DNA from: Pseudovibrio zosterae
GTDB taxonomy: Bacteria > Pseudomonadota > Alphaproteobacteria > Rhizobiales > Stappiaceae
Assembly: GCF_033843645.1 (NCBI RefSeq)
Contig: NZ_JAWXVZ010000005.1
Span: forward strand, 1 to 64,000
Reading direction: 5' to 3'
Length of the DNA: 64,000 nucleotides
Below are positions 53,753-62,791 of the stretch, in pieces. Numbering within the stretch: position 1 is the first letter of the stretch; each line of letters begins with the position of its first letter. The position numbers were made by a program, and so were the translations under genes. The notes under the pieces are model-generated. The model was not told the DNA's origin and did not search any database. It saw nothing but the letters and a program-made list of their open reading frames with translations.

Positions 53753-54631
53753 TCAAAACAAATGCCGCTCGGCCAGTACGCTCTCAACAATGAAGTCACC
53801 TAGCATCTTGATCCGGCGAAGGTTCTTTGTGGTTTCATGGGTAAGCAACCAATAGCTGCGCTCAATGCGCCGCTCCGGCAGAACGCGCACAAATGTCGGG
53901 TCCTGATTGGCAATGAAAGCATGAAGCACCCCAATGCCTGCGCCCGCGCGAACGGCTTCTGTTTGGGCAAGCGCACTGGCGAACTCCAGTGAAGAGCGCC
54001 ACCCCTTCAGGATTTCCTCGGTATAGTTGAGGGAAGGGGTAAACACGAGATCGTCAACATACCCGATCAGTCGGTGTTGCTTGAGATCATCGGAAGTAAC
54101 CGGCACGCCGTATTTTTCAATGTACTCTCTGGAAGCATATAGATTGAGGGAATAGTCCACCAGCTTGCGGGTCACGAGGCGGCCATGCTCGGGGCGCCCC
54201 ACGTTGATCGCAATGTCTGCTTCTCGTTTCGACAAGGAGAAGCTGCGGTGGAGGGGGACCAGTTGAACAGTGAGATTGGGGTACTTCTCGTTGAACTCTC
54301 CGAGGCGAGGCGCAAGGAAGTTCACGCCGAAGCCATCCGGCGCGGCAATGCGCACGGTCCCGGAAAGCTCCACATCCATGCCGCCAATGATAGCTTGCGC
54401 ATCCTGCATTTGCGCCTCCATCACCTCTGCGTATTCCAGAAAGCGTTCGCCCTCCGCCGTCAAGGAGCAACCCGTTGTTGCGCGCTCAAGAAGCTTTGTT
54501 TGAAGCGCATCTTCCAAGGCTGTCACCCGACGGGCGACCGTCGCGTGGTTGATGCCAAGGCGCTGGGCAGCGGCGAGGATTTGTCCGTTGCGTGCGACAC
54601 TCAAGAAAATGCGGGTGTCATCCCAGTTCAT
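53753..54631 (-). CDS. LysR family transcriptional regulator
   Basis: A 292-residue regulator. The N-terminal winged helix-turn-helix (about 15-60) contains AAQRLGINHATVARRVTALE, and the C-terminal part is the usual effector-binding domain. It is divergently transcribed from mmsA with a dyad between them (54693-54715), so control of mmsA and of itself is likely. The inducer is unknown; a valine or inositol catabolite would suit mmsA. Confidence 0.92.
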   Translation of the reverse strand: MNWDDTRIFLSVARNGQILAAAQRLGINHATVARRVTALEDALQTKLLERATTGCSLTAEGERFLEYAEVMEAQMQDAQAIIGGMDVELSGTVRIAAPDGFGVNFLAPRLGEFNEKYPNLTVQLVPLHRSFSLSKREADIAINVGRPEHGRLVTRKLVDYSLNLYASREYIEKYGVPVTSDDLKQHRLIGYVDDLVFTPSLNYTEEILKGWRSSLEFASALAQTEAVRAGAGIGVLHAFIANQDPTFVRVLPERRIERSYWLLTHETTKNLRRIKMLGDFIVESVLAERHLF

Positions 54632-54692
54632 AGGGCCTCCAATGCGGTTAGGTGCTTCAATTTTTGCACAACGGCTTCGTTAATTATCAGGT

Positions 54693-54715
54693 TGAACTGC
54701 AATAAATATAGTTCA
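54693..54715. promoter_or_regulatory. Candidate LysR operator in the lysR-mmsA intergenic region
   Basis: TGAACT (54693-54698) and AGTTCA (54710-54715) are a perfect inverted repeat with an AT-rich 11-nt spacer. This matches the general LysR-type pattern of a short dyad around 11-13 nt. It lies 62 nt from the lysR start and 70 nt from the mmsA start. Confidence 0.6.
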
Positions 54716-54784
54716 TTCTGGGGCTACGTAAAATCTGGTAATCTGCTGAAAAGCGTGATCTGGAAACTATTTGGGAGGAAGCAG

Positions 54785-56281
54785 ATGGAACTGGGCCACT
54801 TTGTTGGAGGAAAGCGCGTACCTGGGCGCTCTGGTCGTTTTGGTAACATTTTCAACCCGGCAACCGGTGAAGTGACCGGCAAGGTCGCGCTGGCAAACCT
54901 TGATGAATTGCGTGAAGCAGTCGCAAACGCTGCACAGGCACAAATTGGCTGGGGCGCTACCAACCCGCAGCGCCGGGCCCGCGTCATGATGCAGTTTGTC
55001 AATCTGCTTCACCGCGATATGGACAAACTGGCCGAAGTGCTCTCCAGCGAGCATGGCAAGACATTTCCGGATGCAAAGGGCGATATTGTCCGCGGTCTGG
55101 AAGTGGCGGAGTTCTGTATCGGTGCGCCTCATCTCCTGAAGGGTGAGTTTACGGAAGGCGCTGGGCCGGGCATCGACATGTATTCCATGCGCCAGCCGCT
55201 GGGCGTTGTAGCTGGCATCACGCCCTTCAACTTCCCAGCCATGATTCCGATGTGGAAGTTCTGTACTGCCATCGCGGCGGGTAATGCGTTCATTTTGAAG
55301 CCATCCGAACGCAACCCAACGGTGCCGGTCATGCTGGCTGAACTGATGATGGAAGCAGGCCTGCCTGAAGGCGTTCTGAACGTTGTGAACGGAGACAAGG
55401 AAGTCGTGGACGGCATTCTTGATGATCCGATCATTCAGGCCGTTGGATTTGTGGGTTCCACGCCAATTGCCGAGTACGTTTATACCCGCGGCTGCGCCAA
55501 CGGGAAGCGCGTTCAGTGCTTCGGCGGGGCTAAAAACCACATGATCATCATGCCGGATGCGGACATGGACCAGGCCGTGGATGCGCTGATTGGCGCAGGC
55601 TACGGCGCAGCGGGCGAGCGCTGCATGGCCATCTCTGTGGCAGTACCTGTTGGTGAAGATACAGCGGATCGGCTGGTTGAGAAGCTGGCTCCGCGTGTGG
55701 AAGGCCTCAAGATCGGGCCCTATACAGCCGGTGACGATGTCGACTTTGGCCCGTTGATCACGCCAGAGGCGCTCTCACGGATCAAGGGACTGGTGGACCG
55801 TGGCGTGGAGCAGGGTGCAAAACTGGTCGTCGATGGCCGTGATTTCAAACTGCAGGGCTATGAAAACGGCAACTTCATGGGCGGCTGCCTGTTCGACCAT
55901 GTGACCAAGGATATGGACATCTACACTCAAGAGATTTTCGGTCCGGTTCTGTCTGTGGTGCGCGCTAAAAACTATGACGAGGCGCTGGACCTGCCCATGA
56001 GCCATGAATACGGCAACGGCACAGCCATCTTTACCCGCGATGGGGATACGGCACGAGACTTTGCCTCTCGCATCAACATTGGCATGGTTGGTGTAAACGT
56101 TCCGATTCCGGTGCCGCTGGCTTACCACACGTTTGGCGGCTGGAAGCGCTCTGGCTTCGGCGATCTGAACCAACATGGTCCGGATGGTTTCAAGTTCTAC
56201 ACTCGCACCAAGACAGTGACCGCCCGCTGGCCGTCAGGCCTGAAAGACGGCGCAGAGTTCGTGATCCCAACCATGAAGTAG
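54785..56281 (+). CDS. mmsA: Methylmalonate-semialdehyde dehydrogenase (CoA-acylating)
   Basis: A 498-residue aldehyde dehydrogenase that oxidises methylmalonate semialdehyde or malonate semialdehyde to propionyl-CoA or acetyl-CoA in valine, beta-alanine and inositol breakdown. GITPFNFPAMIPMW near 139 and the catalytic Cys at about 280 in GAAGERCMAIS are diagnostic of MmsA. The start is ATG at 54785 with GGAGG upstream. The frame extends upstream through the lysR gene on the other strand, which is not meaningful. Confidence 0.96.
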   Translation: MELGHFVGGKRVPGRSGRFGNIFNPATGEVTGKVALANLDELREAVANAAQAQIGWGATNPQRRARVMMQFVNLLHRDMDKLAEVLSSEHGKTFPDAKGDIVRGLEVAEFCIGAPHLLKGEFTEGAGPGIDMYSMRQPLGVVAGITPFNFPAMIPMWKFCTAIAAGNAFILKPSERNPTVPVMLAELMMEAGLPEGVLNVVNGDKEVVDGILDDPIIQAVGFVGSTPIAEYVYTRGCANGKRVQCFGGAKNHMIIMPDADMDQAVDALIGAGYGAAGERCMAISVAVPVGEDTADRLVEKLAPRVEGLKIGPYTAGDDVDFGPLITPEALSRIKGLVDRGVEQGAKLVVDGRDFKLQGYENGNFMGGCLFDHVTKDMDIYTQEIFGPVLSVVRAKNYDEALDLPMSHEYGNGTAIFTRDGDTARDFASRINIGMVGVNVPIPVPLAYHTFGGWKRSGFGDLNQHGPDGFKFYTRTKTVTARWPSGLKDGAEFVIPTMK

Positions 56282-56302
56282 AGTTTGGCTGGTAAAGAAA
56301 AC

Positions 56303-56338
56303 AAAAAACGGGCCTCAGATGTGGGGCCCGTTTTTTTG
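56303..56338. terminator. Bidirectional terminator between mmsA and the IclR gene
   Basis: AACGGGCC and GGCCCGTT form an 8-bp stem with A-tracts on the left and TTTTTTT on the right, so it can end both convergent genes. Confidence 0.88.
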
Positions 56339-57106
56339 TTAGCGGGTAAAGCGCATCGTTTGGGACAGATCCCGTGCCGCCGCTGGAATGGCGGCTTTCC
56401 AGGAGTCTAGAGTTGCTTCATCCGTCCGGTGCTTTGGGCCACTGATGCCGATGGCGGCAATTACTTTGCTATCGCCATTCACCACAGGTGAGGCGATGCA
56501 GATCAGACCCATCTCGACTTCTTCGTTGTCGATGGACCATTGGCGTTGGCGGATGGCCCGCAACTCGGCGCGCAGCTCGTCTGCTGTGCAGAGCGTGTTT
56601 TCCGTCAGCCGCGGAAACGGGCCTTTGGCAAGGTAGTCTTCCTGACGCTGTTCGCTGGAGTAGGCCAGGATACCTTTCCCCATGGCGGTGCAATAGAGCG
56701 GCGCTTTGTGGCCTGCCTTTGCAGCAACGCGAATGGAGTAGGGCGAGTCGATACGGTCCATGTAAAGCACGCTATCTTCGGTCAAGATGCCCACATGAAC
56801 ACTTTCCTTGAACTCCGCTGACAGCCGCTCCAGAGTTGGCCGGATGACTTGGCGCAAGGAGAAATTCTCCTCGTAGATCTTGCCCAGCTCGAACAGCTTG
56901 ATGCCCAGCGAGTAACGGGAGGTGTCTGTGTCTTGAGTGATCAGCCCATGGATCTGCATGGTGGCGAGAATGCCGTGCAACGTGCTCTTTTTCAGGTCCA
57001 GAGCATCACACATATCCATCAAGCGTGCGCTGTTCCCATTCTCTGCAATGAAGCTGAGTATGCTCACGGCACGGTCAATTGACTGGTTTGTCTTCTTCTG
57101 TTCCAA
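56339..57106 (-). CDS. IclR family transcriptional regulator
   Basis: A 255-residue regulator with the N-terminal winged helix (ALDLKKSTLHGILATMQIHG near 32-51) and the IclR ligand domain (AAKAGHKAPLYCTAMGKGIL near 125-144). It is divergent from the SDR gene at 57546, which is a plausible target. It converges with mmsA at a shared terminator. Confidence 0.92.
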   Translation of the reverse strand: MEQKKTNQSIDRAVSILSFIAENGNSARLMDMCDALDLKKSTLHGILATMQIHGLITQDTDTSRYSLGIKLFELGKIYEENFSLRQVIRPTLERLSAEFKESVHVGILTEDSVLYMDRIDSPYSIRVAAKAGHKAPLYCTAMGKGILAYSSEQRQEDYLAKGPFPRLTENTLCTADELRAELRAIRQRQWSIDNEEVEMGLICIASPVVNGDSKVIAAIGISGPKHRTDEATLDSWKAAIPAAARDLSQTMRFTR

Positions 57107-57545
57107 GGTTCAAAAACTTTCTTACCTAGTGCCGCCGGTTCACGAAGGTCTCTCAATCACAACGGGTGCTTGCGCTTAACGCAGAAGATGATTTTCAAGA
57201 ACTGCCCTCTGTTGAAAATATTCGAACTGGTTCCTTATTGTCAAACCATTGGGAAAAAACACACTGTCGCATGGGGTTATGACGTAGTGCATGCAACCTA
57301 TCCATTGTTAGTAAACACGTCATTGTTTTTAAATGTGTGCGTGATACACACTCAAGGATTGGTATTGAACACTTTGATCACCCTGTGGTTTTCGCGGCGT
57401 ACACCTAATGATCCCGTGTGGCAAATTAGCGGAGGTTCATTGGGAACCGCCTTTGGGTGAGCTTTCCGGTGACACGTGGTTCTAACGGGTTCTGGAGAGA
57501 ATAAGCAGCGCTGGGAAGCGTTGCGCTTGTGGCGTGGAGTAAAAA
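57107..57545. promoter_or_regulatory. Divergent intergenic region between iclR-type regulator and SDR gene
   Basis: A 439-bp region, visibly lower in GC than its neighbours. It contains the small inverted repeat TGTGT/ACACA with a 7-nt spacer at about 57334-57350. A 96-codon open frame (57170-57460) has no ribosome site or recognisable domain and I do not call it a gene. The region probably holds both divergent promoters and IclR sites. Confidence 0.4.
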
Positions 57546-58322
57546 ATGAACAAAAGAGTTGTTGTCACTGGCGGCACCTCACGGTTCGGCAAGGATGTGG
57601 TGAAGCGCTTCGTAGAAGCTGGCAACCACGTGCTGTTCACTGGCATCGAACATCGCGACGATGGGGAAGCCGTAGCCGACGAACTGAAAGCAATCAATGA
57701 CGCAGTCACCATAGAGTATTGCCGTTGTAATCTCTCTTCAGAACAGAGCGTCAAGGAAACAGCGGGTGCGGTGGCAGAGCGCCTTGGCGGATGCGATATT
57801 CTGGTGAACAACGCAGCCAACCTGAAGTGTGGCGCGGTACACCAGATGGAAGTCTTCGCGTGGGAGCGGGTTTTCGACGTGGATGTGAAGGGTGTGTTTC
57901 TCACGTGCAAACACATCTTGCCCATGATGATGGAGCAGCGCGGTGGTGCCGTGGTCAACATTACTTCGGATGCTGATGGGCTTACCGGTGGTAGTACAGC
58001 TGTGTCTACTTCTGCAAATGGTGCCGTTCTCAACCTGACACAATCAATGGCACTGGACTATGCAGACTACGGCATTCGGGTGAACGCTGTTTCGCCCATG
58101 GCGCTTGCCAGCAAGTTGTTTGCAAGAGGGGCTGCGCCAAGTGACCTTGTGAATTACGCCAAGTCCGTCCCGTTGAAGCGTATTGCACAACCGGTTGAAG
58201 TGGCTAATGCGGTCTTCTTTTTGGCGAGTGATCAGGCTTCTTTCATTACCGGCGTTAATTTGCCGGTGGATGGGGGCTTGAGCGCGTCTCGGGGGGCAAT
58301 CAATCCAACTGGCCCGAGCTGA
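57546..58322 (+). CDS. SDR-fold protein lacking the catalytic Tyr and Lys
   Basis: A 258-residue short-chain dehydrogenase homologue. The NAG-type motif NNAA, catalytic-type Ser (NITSD) and the C-terminal PVDGG are present. The active site YxxxK is replaced by SxxxN (STSAN, about 158-162), and the dinucleotide motif TGGTSRFG has Arg where the first Gly of GxG should be. Normal oxidoreductase activity is therefore unlikely. It has an ATG start and intact length, so it is not a simple pseudogene. Control by the divergent IclR regulator is inferred. Confidence 0.85.
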   Translation: MNKRVVVTGGTSRFGKDVVKRFVEAGNHVLFTGIEHRDDGEAVADELKAINDAVTIEYCRCNLSSEQSVKETAGAVAERLGGCDILVNNAANLKCGAVHQMEVFAWERVFDVDVKGVFLTCKHILPMMMEQRGGAVVNITSDADGLTGGSTAVSTSANGAVLNLTQSMALDYADYGIRVNAVSPMALASKLFARGAAPSDLVNYAKSVPLKRIAQPVEVANAVFFLASDQASFITGVNLPVDGGLSASRGAINPTGPS

Positions 58323-58353
58323 ACGAGATACTTCTGGGCCTATCTGCTTGAAG

Positions 58354-58839
58354 TTAATTCAGCGGATAGGCGCAGGGAACTGAACCGACGTCCCGGCACG
58401 GTTCGAAGTATCCAACACGGCTGGCAGACCCATCCTGCCAGATCACTTGAACAGCAACGGCGTCAGCCGTCCCGGGTGCAAGGACCAAAGCGGTGTCTGC
58501 CAATGAGGTGCTGCTCGGCATGGCAAAGGGCGCCACAGAATTGCAGGGCGGAACCGGGAAACGTTCCTTAAGGCCCTTGTTGTCAATGGAATAACGCAGC
58601 TCCTTCAACCGGCAATGCAGAAGCAGGATCGGTTTGAAGTGGATGATCTGCTGGTCGGCCGTTTCCTGAAATGTGACCCAGCTCGTGAACTGGGAGCCCT
58701 CAGCAAGCTCCTTGTAAACCGCAAGTGGTGGCAATGTTGCTTTTTGAAGAGTGGTCTGTGCTGCGATTGTGGGAGCGTAGACAAAGATCAATGCAAGGGC
58801 ACTGGCGAGCGTTTTTAGGTTTTTGGGGCGTGAAAACAT
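58354..58839 (-). CDS. Hypothetical exported protein
   Basis: A protein of about 161 residues with a signal peptide (LASALALIFVYAPTIAAQ, cleavage near 27). Three further Cys (in LLHCRL, PPCNS and the pair EPCRDVGSVPC) could form disulfides. I cannot assign a family. The general layout recalls small periplasmic proteins of the IalB type but the match is not convincing. The start is ATG at 58839; the frame is open to 58917. It converges with the SDR gene. Confidence 0.7.
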   Translation of the reverse strand: MFSRPKNLKTLASALALIFVYAPTIAAQTTLQKATLPPLAVYKELAEGSQFTSWVTFQETADQQIIHFKPILLLHCRLKELRYSIDNKGLKERFPVPPCNSVAPFAMPSSTSLADTALVLAPGTADAVAVQVIWQDGSASRVGYFEPCRDVGSVPCAYPLN

Positions 58840-58954
58840 GGGGCATCTTCTTCTGGTTTTTATAGATGCACCGTGCCTGACCTTTCCTGAGTGATCAAGA
58901 AGACGGCCTGAATCCATTCAATTCAGGCCGAAAACAGTTAAAGCGGTCTTTTTG

Positions 58955-60076
58955 TTATTCTGCGGCGAGCAATTTCGGCTCCCCGTTGTCTTGAATTGAC
59001 CGGTGCCCCAAATAAAGCGCGCCGAAGCGGTTCGCCAGAAACGCTTCAAGAGGAATGTCCTCCTGCTTGATGAAGCCAGATTTGGCAAGGCGTCCCTCGC
59101 GGATCATGTCCAGCGTTGCGCAAATGCCGGCAGCCGTTGTGATCTGGATCGCACTCCAGTGAGTGCCTGCAATCTGGCCAGCGTTGATCTCGTTCAGGTA
59201 GGAACGTTCTTCCAGACGACCGTCAATCATGCCGCTTGCTGTAATGAATACTACAACGACATCCTGCTTGGTGGTCGGCAGCGCGGTCTCCATCACCTCT
59301 TTCAAAAGATCGCGGCGGTTCTTGAGGCCCAGATCTTGAAGCAGCAGGCTGATGATTTCCCGGTGGCCGGGATAGCGGATGCTTAGGTACTTGAGAGAGT
59401 TAACTTTGCCGCGAAGAGTTTCATGCAAGGACCCAAGGCCACCAGAGGTATTGAACGCTTCGTAGTCTACGCCTTCAAGCGAGAACGTTTCCAGTCCTTC
59501 AAGCGGCGCGACCTCCGTCAACGTGCCATCAACAATGGCAAGGCACGGGTTGCAATACTCGTTGATCAGGCCTTCGGTAGACCATGTCAGGTTGTACTTC
59601 AGTCGGTTTGTGGGGTAGCGGGGCAGGGCACCGACGCGCAGAGTAAGGTTCTCCAACTTGTCGAACTTGCGGGCCAGATCATGGGCGGCAATTGAGACAA
59701 AGCCTGGTGCGAGGCCGCATTGCGGTGCGAAGGTAGAGCTGGCATCCTTGGCCAGATCCATTACGAGATTGGTAGAAGATACGTCTTCTGTCAGATCTAG
59801 GTAATGCGTGTCGGAGCGCTTGGCGGCTCTGGCAATAACCGGGGTAAGGAAGAAAGGAGCAGCGGACAACACCGCGTTCACGTTTTCCAGCGCCGCAGTC
59901 AATGCATCTTCATCGCTGACGTCTATCCGAACCCGCTCAACATCCTTGAGAGCCTTCAAGGCGTCTTCGTTCTGGTCAAAGATTGTTATGGTGTAATCGC
60001 CGCTCTCTTTCAAAAGCGCTGCAATCATGACGCCAATCTTGCCAGCGCCGACAATTCCGACATGCCATTTCGTCAT
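58955..60076 (-). CDS. Saccharopine dehydrogenase family protein, lysine 6-dehydrogenase-like
   Basis: A 373-residue NAD(P)-dependent enzyme. The Rossmann motif VGIVGAGKIGVMIAALL is at about 5-21. HYLDLTEDVSSTN near 92 and the conserved CGLAPGFVSIAAHDLA near 120 are typical of the saccharopine dehydrogenase fold. Length and motifs suit lysine 6-dehydrogenase, which oxidises the epsilon-amino group of lysine, more than the larger saccharopine reductases. An Lrp/AsnC regulator gene lies 193 nt upstream on the same strand. Substrate is inferred. Confidence 0.8.
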   Translation of the reverse strand: MTKWHVGIVGAGKIGVMIAALLKESGDYTITIFDQNEDALKALKDVERVRIDVSDEDALTAALENVNAVLSAAPFFLTPVIARAAKRSDTHYLDLTEDVSSTNLVMDLAKDASSTFAPQCGLAPGFVSIAAHDLARKFDKLENLTLRVGALPRYPTNRLKYNLTWSTEGLINEYCNPCLAIVDGTLTEVAPLEGLETFSLEGVDYEAFNTSGGLGSLHETLRGKVNSLKYLSIRYPGHREIISLLLQDLGLKNRRDLLKEVMETALPTTKQDVVVVFITASGMIDGRLEERSYLNEINAGQIAGTHWSAIQITTAAGICATLDMIREGRLAKSGFIKQEDIPLEAFLANRFGALYLGHRSIQDNGEPKLLAAE

Positions 60077-60269
60077 ATGAGCCCTCCACTCGAATGCCTA
60101 AGTGCACAAGTATACGGGCTGATACTTACGAAAGTGAGAGGGCAATCTGCCGAATTGTCGGTAATATCCGTGATTGCGCTGATGAAATAGGTATTTTGAC
60201 GGATTTCTGTCGAGTTCCGCTAGGGGAGTTAGAATCAATGTAAACTCACAATCCGCGGGCTCTGCAACT
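60077..60269 (-). promoter_or_regulatory. Leader region of the lysine-dehydrogenase-like gene
   Basis: On the minus strand a TATACT hexamer (60114-60109) lies about 35 nt from the start codon, and the small palindrome CCGAATTGTCGG (60150-60161) lies just upstream, where an Lrp-type regulator could bind. A CTCTGC/GCAGAG stem (about 60260-60282) covers the end of the lrp gene. Confidence 0.35.
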
Positions 60270-60749
60270 TTAAAGAGCAGAGCTAAGCGGATTTGATGGT
60301 GCAATCGGCTTTTGGCGTTCGAATTTTTTGGAGAGCACAATTGAGCTTCGGGAGCGCACCACGCCCGGGATGGCTGCAATCTCGTCCAAAATATCGTCCA
60401 ACTCCTCAAGGCGGCTCGGTTCCACGATCAAGAACAGATCAAACTCACCGGAGATGGTGTAGCAAACGCGAATTTCCGGATAGGATTCCAGCTGTTTTAC
60501 CAGTGTCTTGGATTGTTGCTGTGCCACGGAGAGCATGACAACGGCTTGAACCTGCTGCCCAGCGTGGACATCTCCCAAGAGCGCTGTATAGCCTGCAATG
60601 ACGCCATTTCTTTCCAGCCGCGTGATGCGTTCCTGAACTGTAGACCGGGCTACATTGAGGCGTCTTGAAATAGAAGACACGGGTTCCCGTGCATTGGCTT
60701 GCAGGATGGAAATCAGTTTGCGGTCGAGGTCGTCTTTAATGTCAGGCAT
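60270..60749 (-). CDS. Lrp/AsnC family transcriptional regulator
   Basis: A regulator of about 159 residues. The N-terminal helix-turn-helix includes SRRLNVARSTVQERITRLE near 28-46, followed by the RAM effector domain (VVMLSVAQQQSKTLVKQLES). I chose ATG at 60749; a TTG at 60773 is in frame but the AAGGA site favours the ATG. Its neighbour is the lysine-dehydrogenase-like gene, a common pairing of Lrp regulators with amino acid catabolism. Confidence 0.9.
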   Translation of the reverse strand: MPDIKDDLDRKLISILQANAREPVSSISRRLNVARSTVQERITRLERNGVIAGYTALLGDVHAGQQVQAVVMLSVAQQQSKTLVKQLESYPEIRVCYTISGEFDLFLIVEPSRLEELDDILDEIAAIPGVVRSRSSIVLSKKFERQKPIAPSNPLSSAL

Positions 60750-60788
60750 TAGCGATGGGTCCTTTTCCGGCAATATAACCGGGCCTCC

Positions 60789-60830
60789 GTGATTTTGTCA
60801 GGGCGATATTGATGCCTCTGACAAAATCAC
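60789..60830. other. Perfect 13-bp inverted repeat between choV and the Lrp gene
   Basis: GTGATTTTGTCAG (60789-60801) and CTGACAAAATCAC (60818-60830) are exact complements, with a further GGC/GCC pairing inside. It lies 16 nt past the choV stop and about 40 nt before the lrp start. No U-tract follows on either strand, so it is not a textbook terminator. It may end or protect the cho message or be an Lrp site. Confidence 0.6.
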
Positions 60831-60845
60831 ACAGAAAAAGCGAGG

Positions 60846-61904
60846 CTAGGACGACGAACTGAGGCTGCTCAGAATGTCGGACTCGGTGATGCTACCAACA
60901 ACCTTGCCATGATCGAGCACTGTTATGGGCTCGTTGGTGGCCTTCTTGACCTCAATGACCTGCCGGAGCGGCGCGTCTGCAAGGCAGTTCGGGCGGCCAG
61001 CTTCGTGTGCAGGTGCTTCAGTCACCGCGACGGGCGTCATGATGTCCTTGGCGCGAAGCACATTGAGTGGGTTCATGTGGGACACGAAGTTTGCCACATA
61101 CTCATCCACTGGCTTGGTGACAATTTCCTGCGGAGTGCCGATCTGAACAACATGGCCGCCTTCCATGATTGCAATGCGGCTGCCAAGCTTGGCTGCTTCA
61201 TCAAGGTCGTGACTGACGAACACGATTGTCTTGTTGAGCTGTTGTTGCAGTTCCAGAAGCTCGTCCTGCAGGTGCGCGCGAATGAGCGGGTCGAGGGCTG
61301 AGAAGGGTTCGTCCATCAACAGGATAGGGGCGTCTGTTGCAAAGGCGCGGGCAAGGCCCACACGCTGCTGCATGCCGCCTGAAAGCTCATGGACATACTT
61401 GTTTGCGTAGTCTTTGAGCCCCACAAGTTCCAGCTGACGTTCAACCAACTCCCGCTTTTTTACGCCCGAAATGCCAGAGAGTTCAAGGCCAAAGCCAATG
61501 TTGCTGCGCACCGTGCGCCATGGCAGCAGCGCGAACTGCTGAAACACCATGGCAACGCCGTGGCGGCGCAGCTCTCTCAAGTCCTTGGTGCTGCAAGTGC
61601 CGGGATTGACCAATGCATCGCCATTGGAAACATGAACCGCCCCCCGGCTGATCGGGTTGAGGCCATTGATGGCGCGCAACAAGGTCGATTTCCCTGAGCC
61701 GGAAAGGCCCATGAGAACCAGCAGTTCGCCTTCCTCAATGTCAAAGCTTGCGTTGGCGACACCAACCAGCTGACCTGTTTCCTTGAGGATGTCCTCTCGC
61801 GAACGGTTCTGGTCCACCAGTTCAAGCGCTGCCTCAGGATTGTTGCCAAAGACAATGGAGACGTTCTCAAAGGAGATGGCGCGACTTGGGTTCAAGTCTC
61901 TCAT
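60846..61904 (-). CDS. choV: Choline/betaine ABC transporter ATP-binding protein
   Basis: A 352-residue ATPase of the quaternary-amine class. Walker A is GLSGSGKSTLL near 70, signature LSGGMQQR near 167 and Walker B LLMDEPFSALD near 187. The C-terminal part carries a CBS-type segment (ITVLDHGKVVGSITESDIL), as in ProV/OpuA proteins, where it can sense ionic strength or nucleotides. Its start overlaps the choW stop by 4 nt. Confidence 0.92.
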   Translation of the reverse strand: MRDLNPSRAISFENVSIVFGNNPEAALELVDQNRSREDILKETGQLVGVANASFDIEEGELLVLMGLSGSGKSTLLRAINGLNPISRGAVHVSNGDALVNPGTCSTKDLRELRRHGVAMVFQQFALLPWRTVRSNIGFGLELSGISGVKKRELVERQLELVGLKDYANKYVHELSGGMQQRVGLARAFATDAPILLMDEPFSALDPLIRAHLQDELLELQQQLNKTIVFVSHDLDEAAKLGSRIAIMEGGHVVQIGTPQEIVTKPVDEYVANFVSHMNPLNVLRAKDIMTPVAVTEAPAHEAGRPNCLADAPLRQVIEVKKATNEPITVLDHGKVVGSITESDILSSLSSSS

Positions 61905-62749
61905 TTGTTTGTCTCCGTCTTTTGATCGCTGCGGAAGAAACGGTCCAGGATGATAGCCACCAGCACAATTGCCGTGCCCACTTCAAAGCCCTTCGCAATG
62001 TTCACCGTGTTAAGTGCCCTAAGGGTGGGTACGCCAAGACCGTCTGCGCCAACAAGGGCGGCAATAACGACCATGGAGAGTGAGAGCATGATGGTTTGCG
62101 TAAGGCCAGCCATGATGTTTGGCAGGGCGTAGGGAAGTTCGATCTTGAACAGCTTTTGCCAGTAAGTCGCCCCGAATGCCTCACCTGCTTCCAAAAGATG
62201 CGTTGGTGTGGAAACAACACCAAGCTGCGTGAGGCGAATGGAGGCAGGCAGTGCAAACACGACGGTCGAGATGAGACCCGGCACAACGCCCAATCCAAAC
62301 AGGATGAGGGCTGGTATCAAATAGACGAAGGTGGGGATCGTCTGCATCAGATCAAGAACAGGCCGTATCCATTCGAAAAACTTGGGATGATGGGCGCTGT
62401 AAACGCCAATCGGTACACCAATCAACATGCAGATGAAGGCTGCACACAAGACCAGGGCGAGGGTCTCAGTGGTTTCGGACCAGTAGCCTTGGTTGATGAT
62501 CAGCAGCAGACTGAGCGCGACGAAAACAGAGAAGCCAATCTTGCGGCGCACGCCGTAGGCGAGCGCTGTGGCTAGTGCGACGATTATCAGCGGATGCGGT
62601 GTTGTTAGCGCCCACAAGACCGCATCAATCATCGCTTCGATTGCGATAGAGATACCATCAAAAAGGGCTGTGGCATTGTCGGTAAGCCAGTCCACTGCCC
62701 ATTTGGCCCAGGTGCCAATGGGAAGTTTGTGGTCGGTTAGCCAATCCAC
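61901..62749 (-). CDS. choW: Choline/betaine ABC transporter permease
   Basis: A 282-residue permease of the ProW/OpuAB type with five to six helices. ALCAAFICMLIGVPIGVYSA near 115 and the ATPase-contact region GEAFGATYWQKLFKIELPYA near 190 are typical. It lies between choX and choV in one leftward operon, with a hairpin in the choX-choW gap. Confidence 0.92.
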   Translation of the reverse strand: MDWLTDHKLPIGTWAKWAVDWLTDNATALFDGISIAIEAMIDAVLWALTTPHPLIIVALATALAYGVRRKIGFSVFVALSLLLIINQGYWSETTETLALVLCAAFICMLIGVPIGVYSAHHPKFFEWIRPVLDLMQTIPTFVYLIPALILFGLGVVPGLISTVVFALPASIRLTQLGVVSTPTHLLEAGEAFGATYWQKLFKIELPYALPNIMAGLTQTIMLSLSMVVIAALVGADGLGVPTLRALNTVNIAKGFEVGTAIVLVAIILDRFFRSDQKTETNK

Positions 62750-62791
62750 GCGAATACCTCAAATTTTAGTGTTTTGAACAGCACTGAACGC

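Noticed and set aside
54185..54784. 200-residue N-terminal extension of mmsA
   Set aside because: It overlaps lysR antisense and lacks homology-like sequence; ATG 54785 has a strong ribosome site and gives the normal MmsA length.
57170..57460. 96-codon open frame in the iclR-SDR intergenic region
   Set aside because: No ribosome site, no recognisable domain, AT-rich regulatory DNA.
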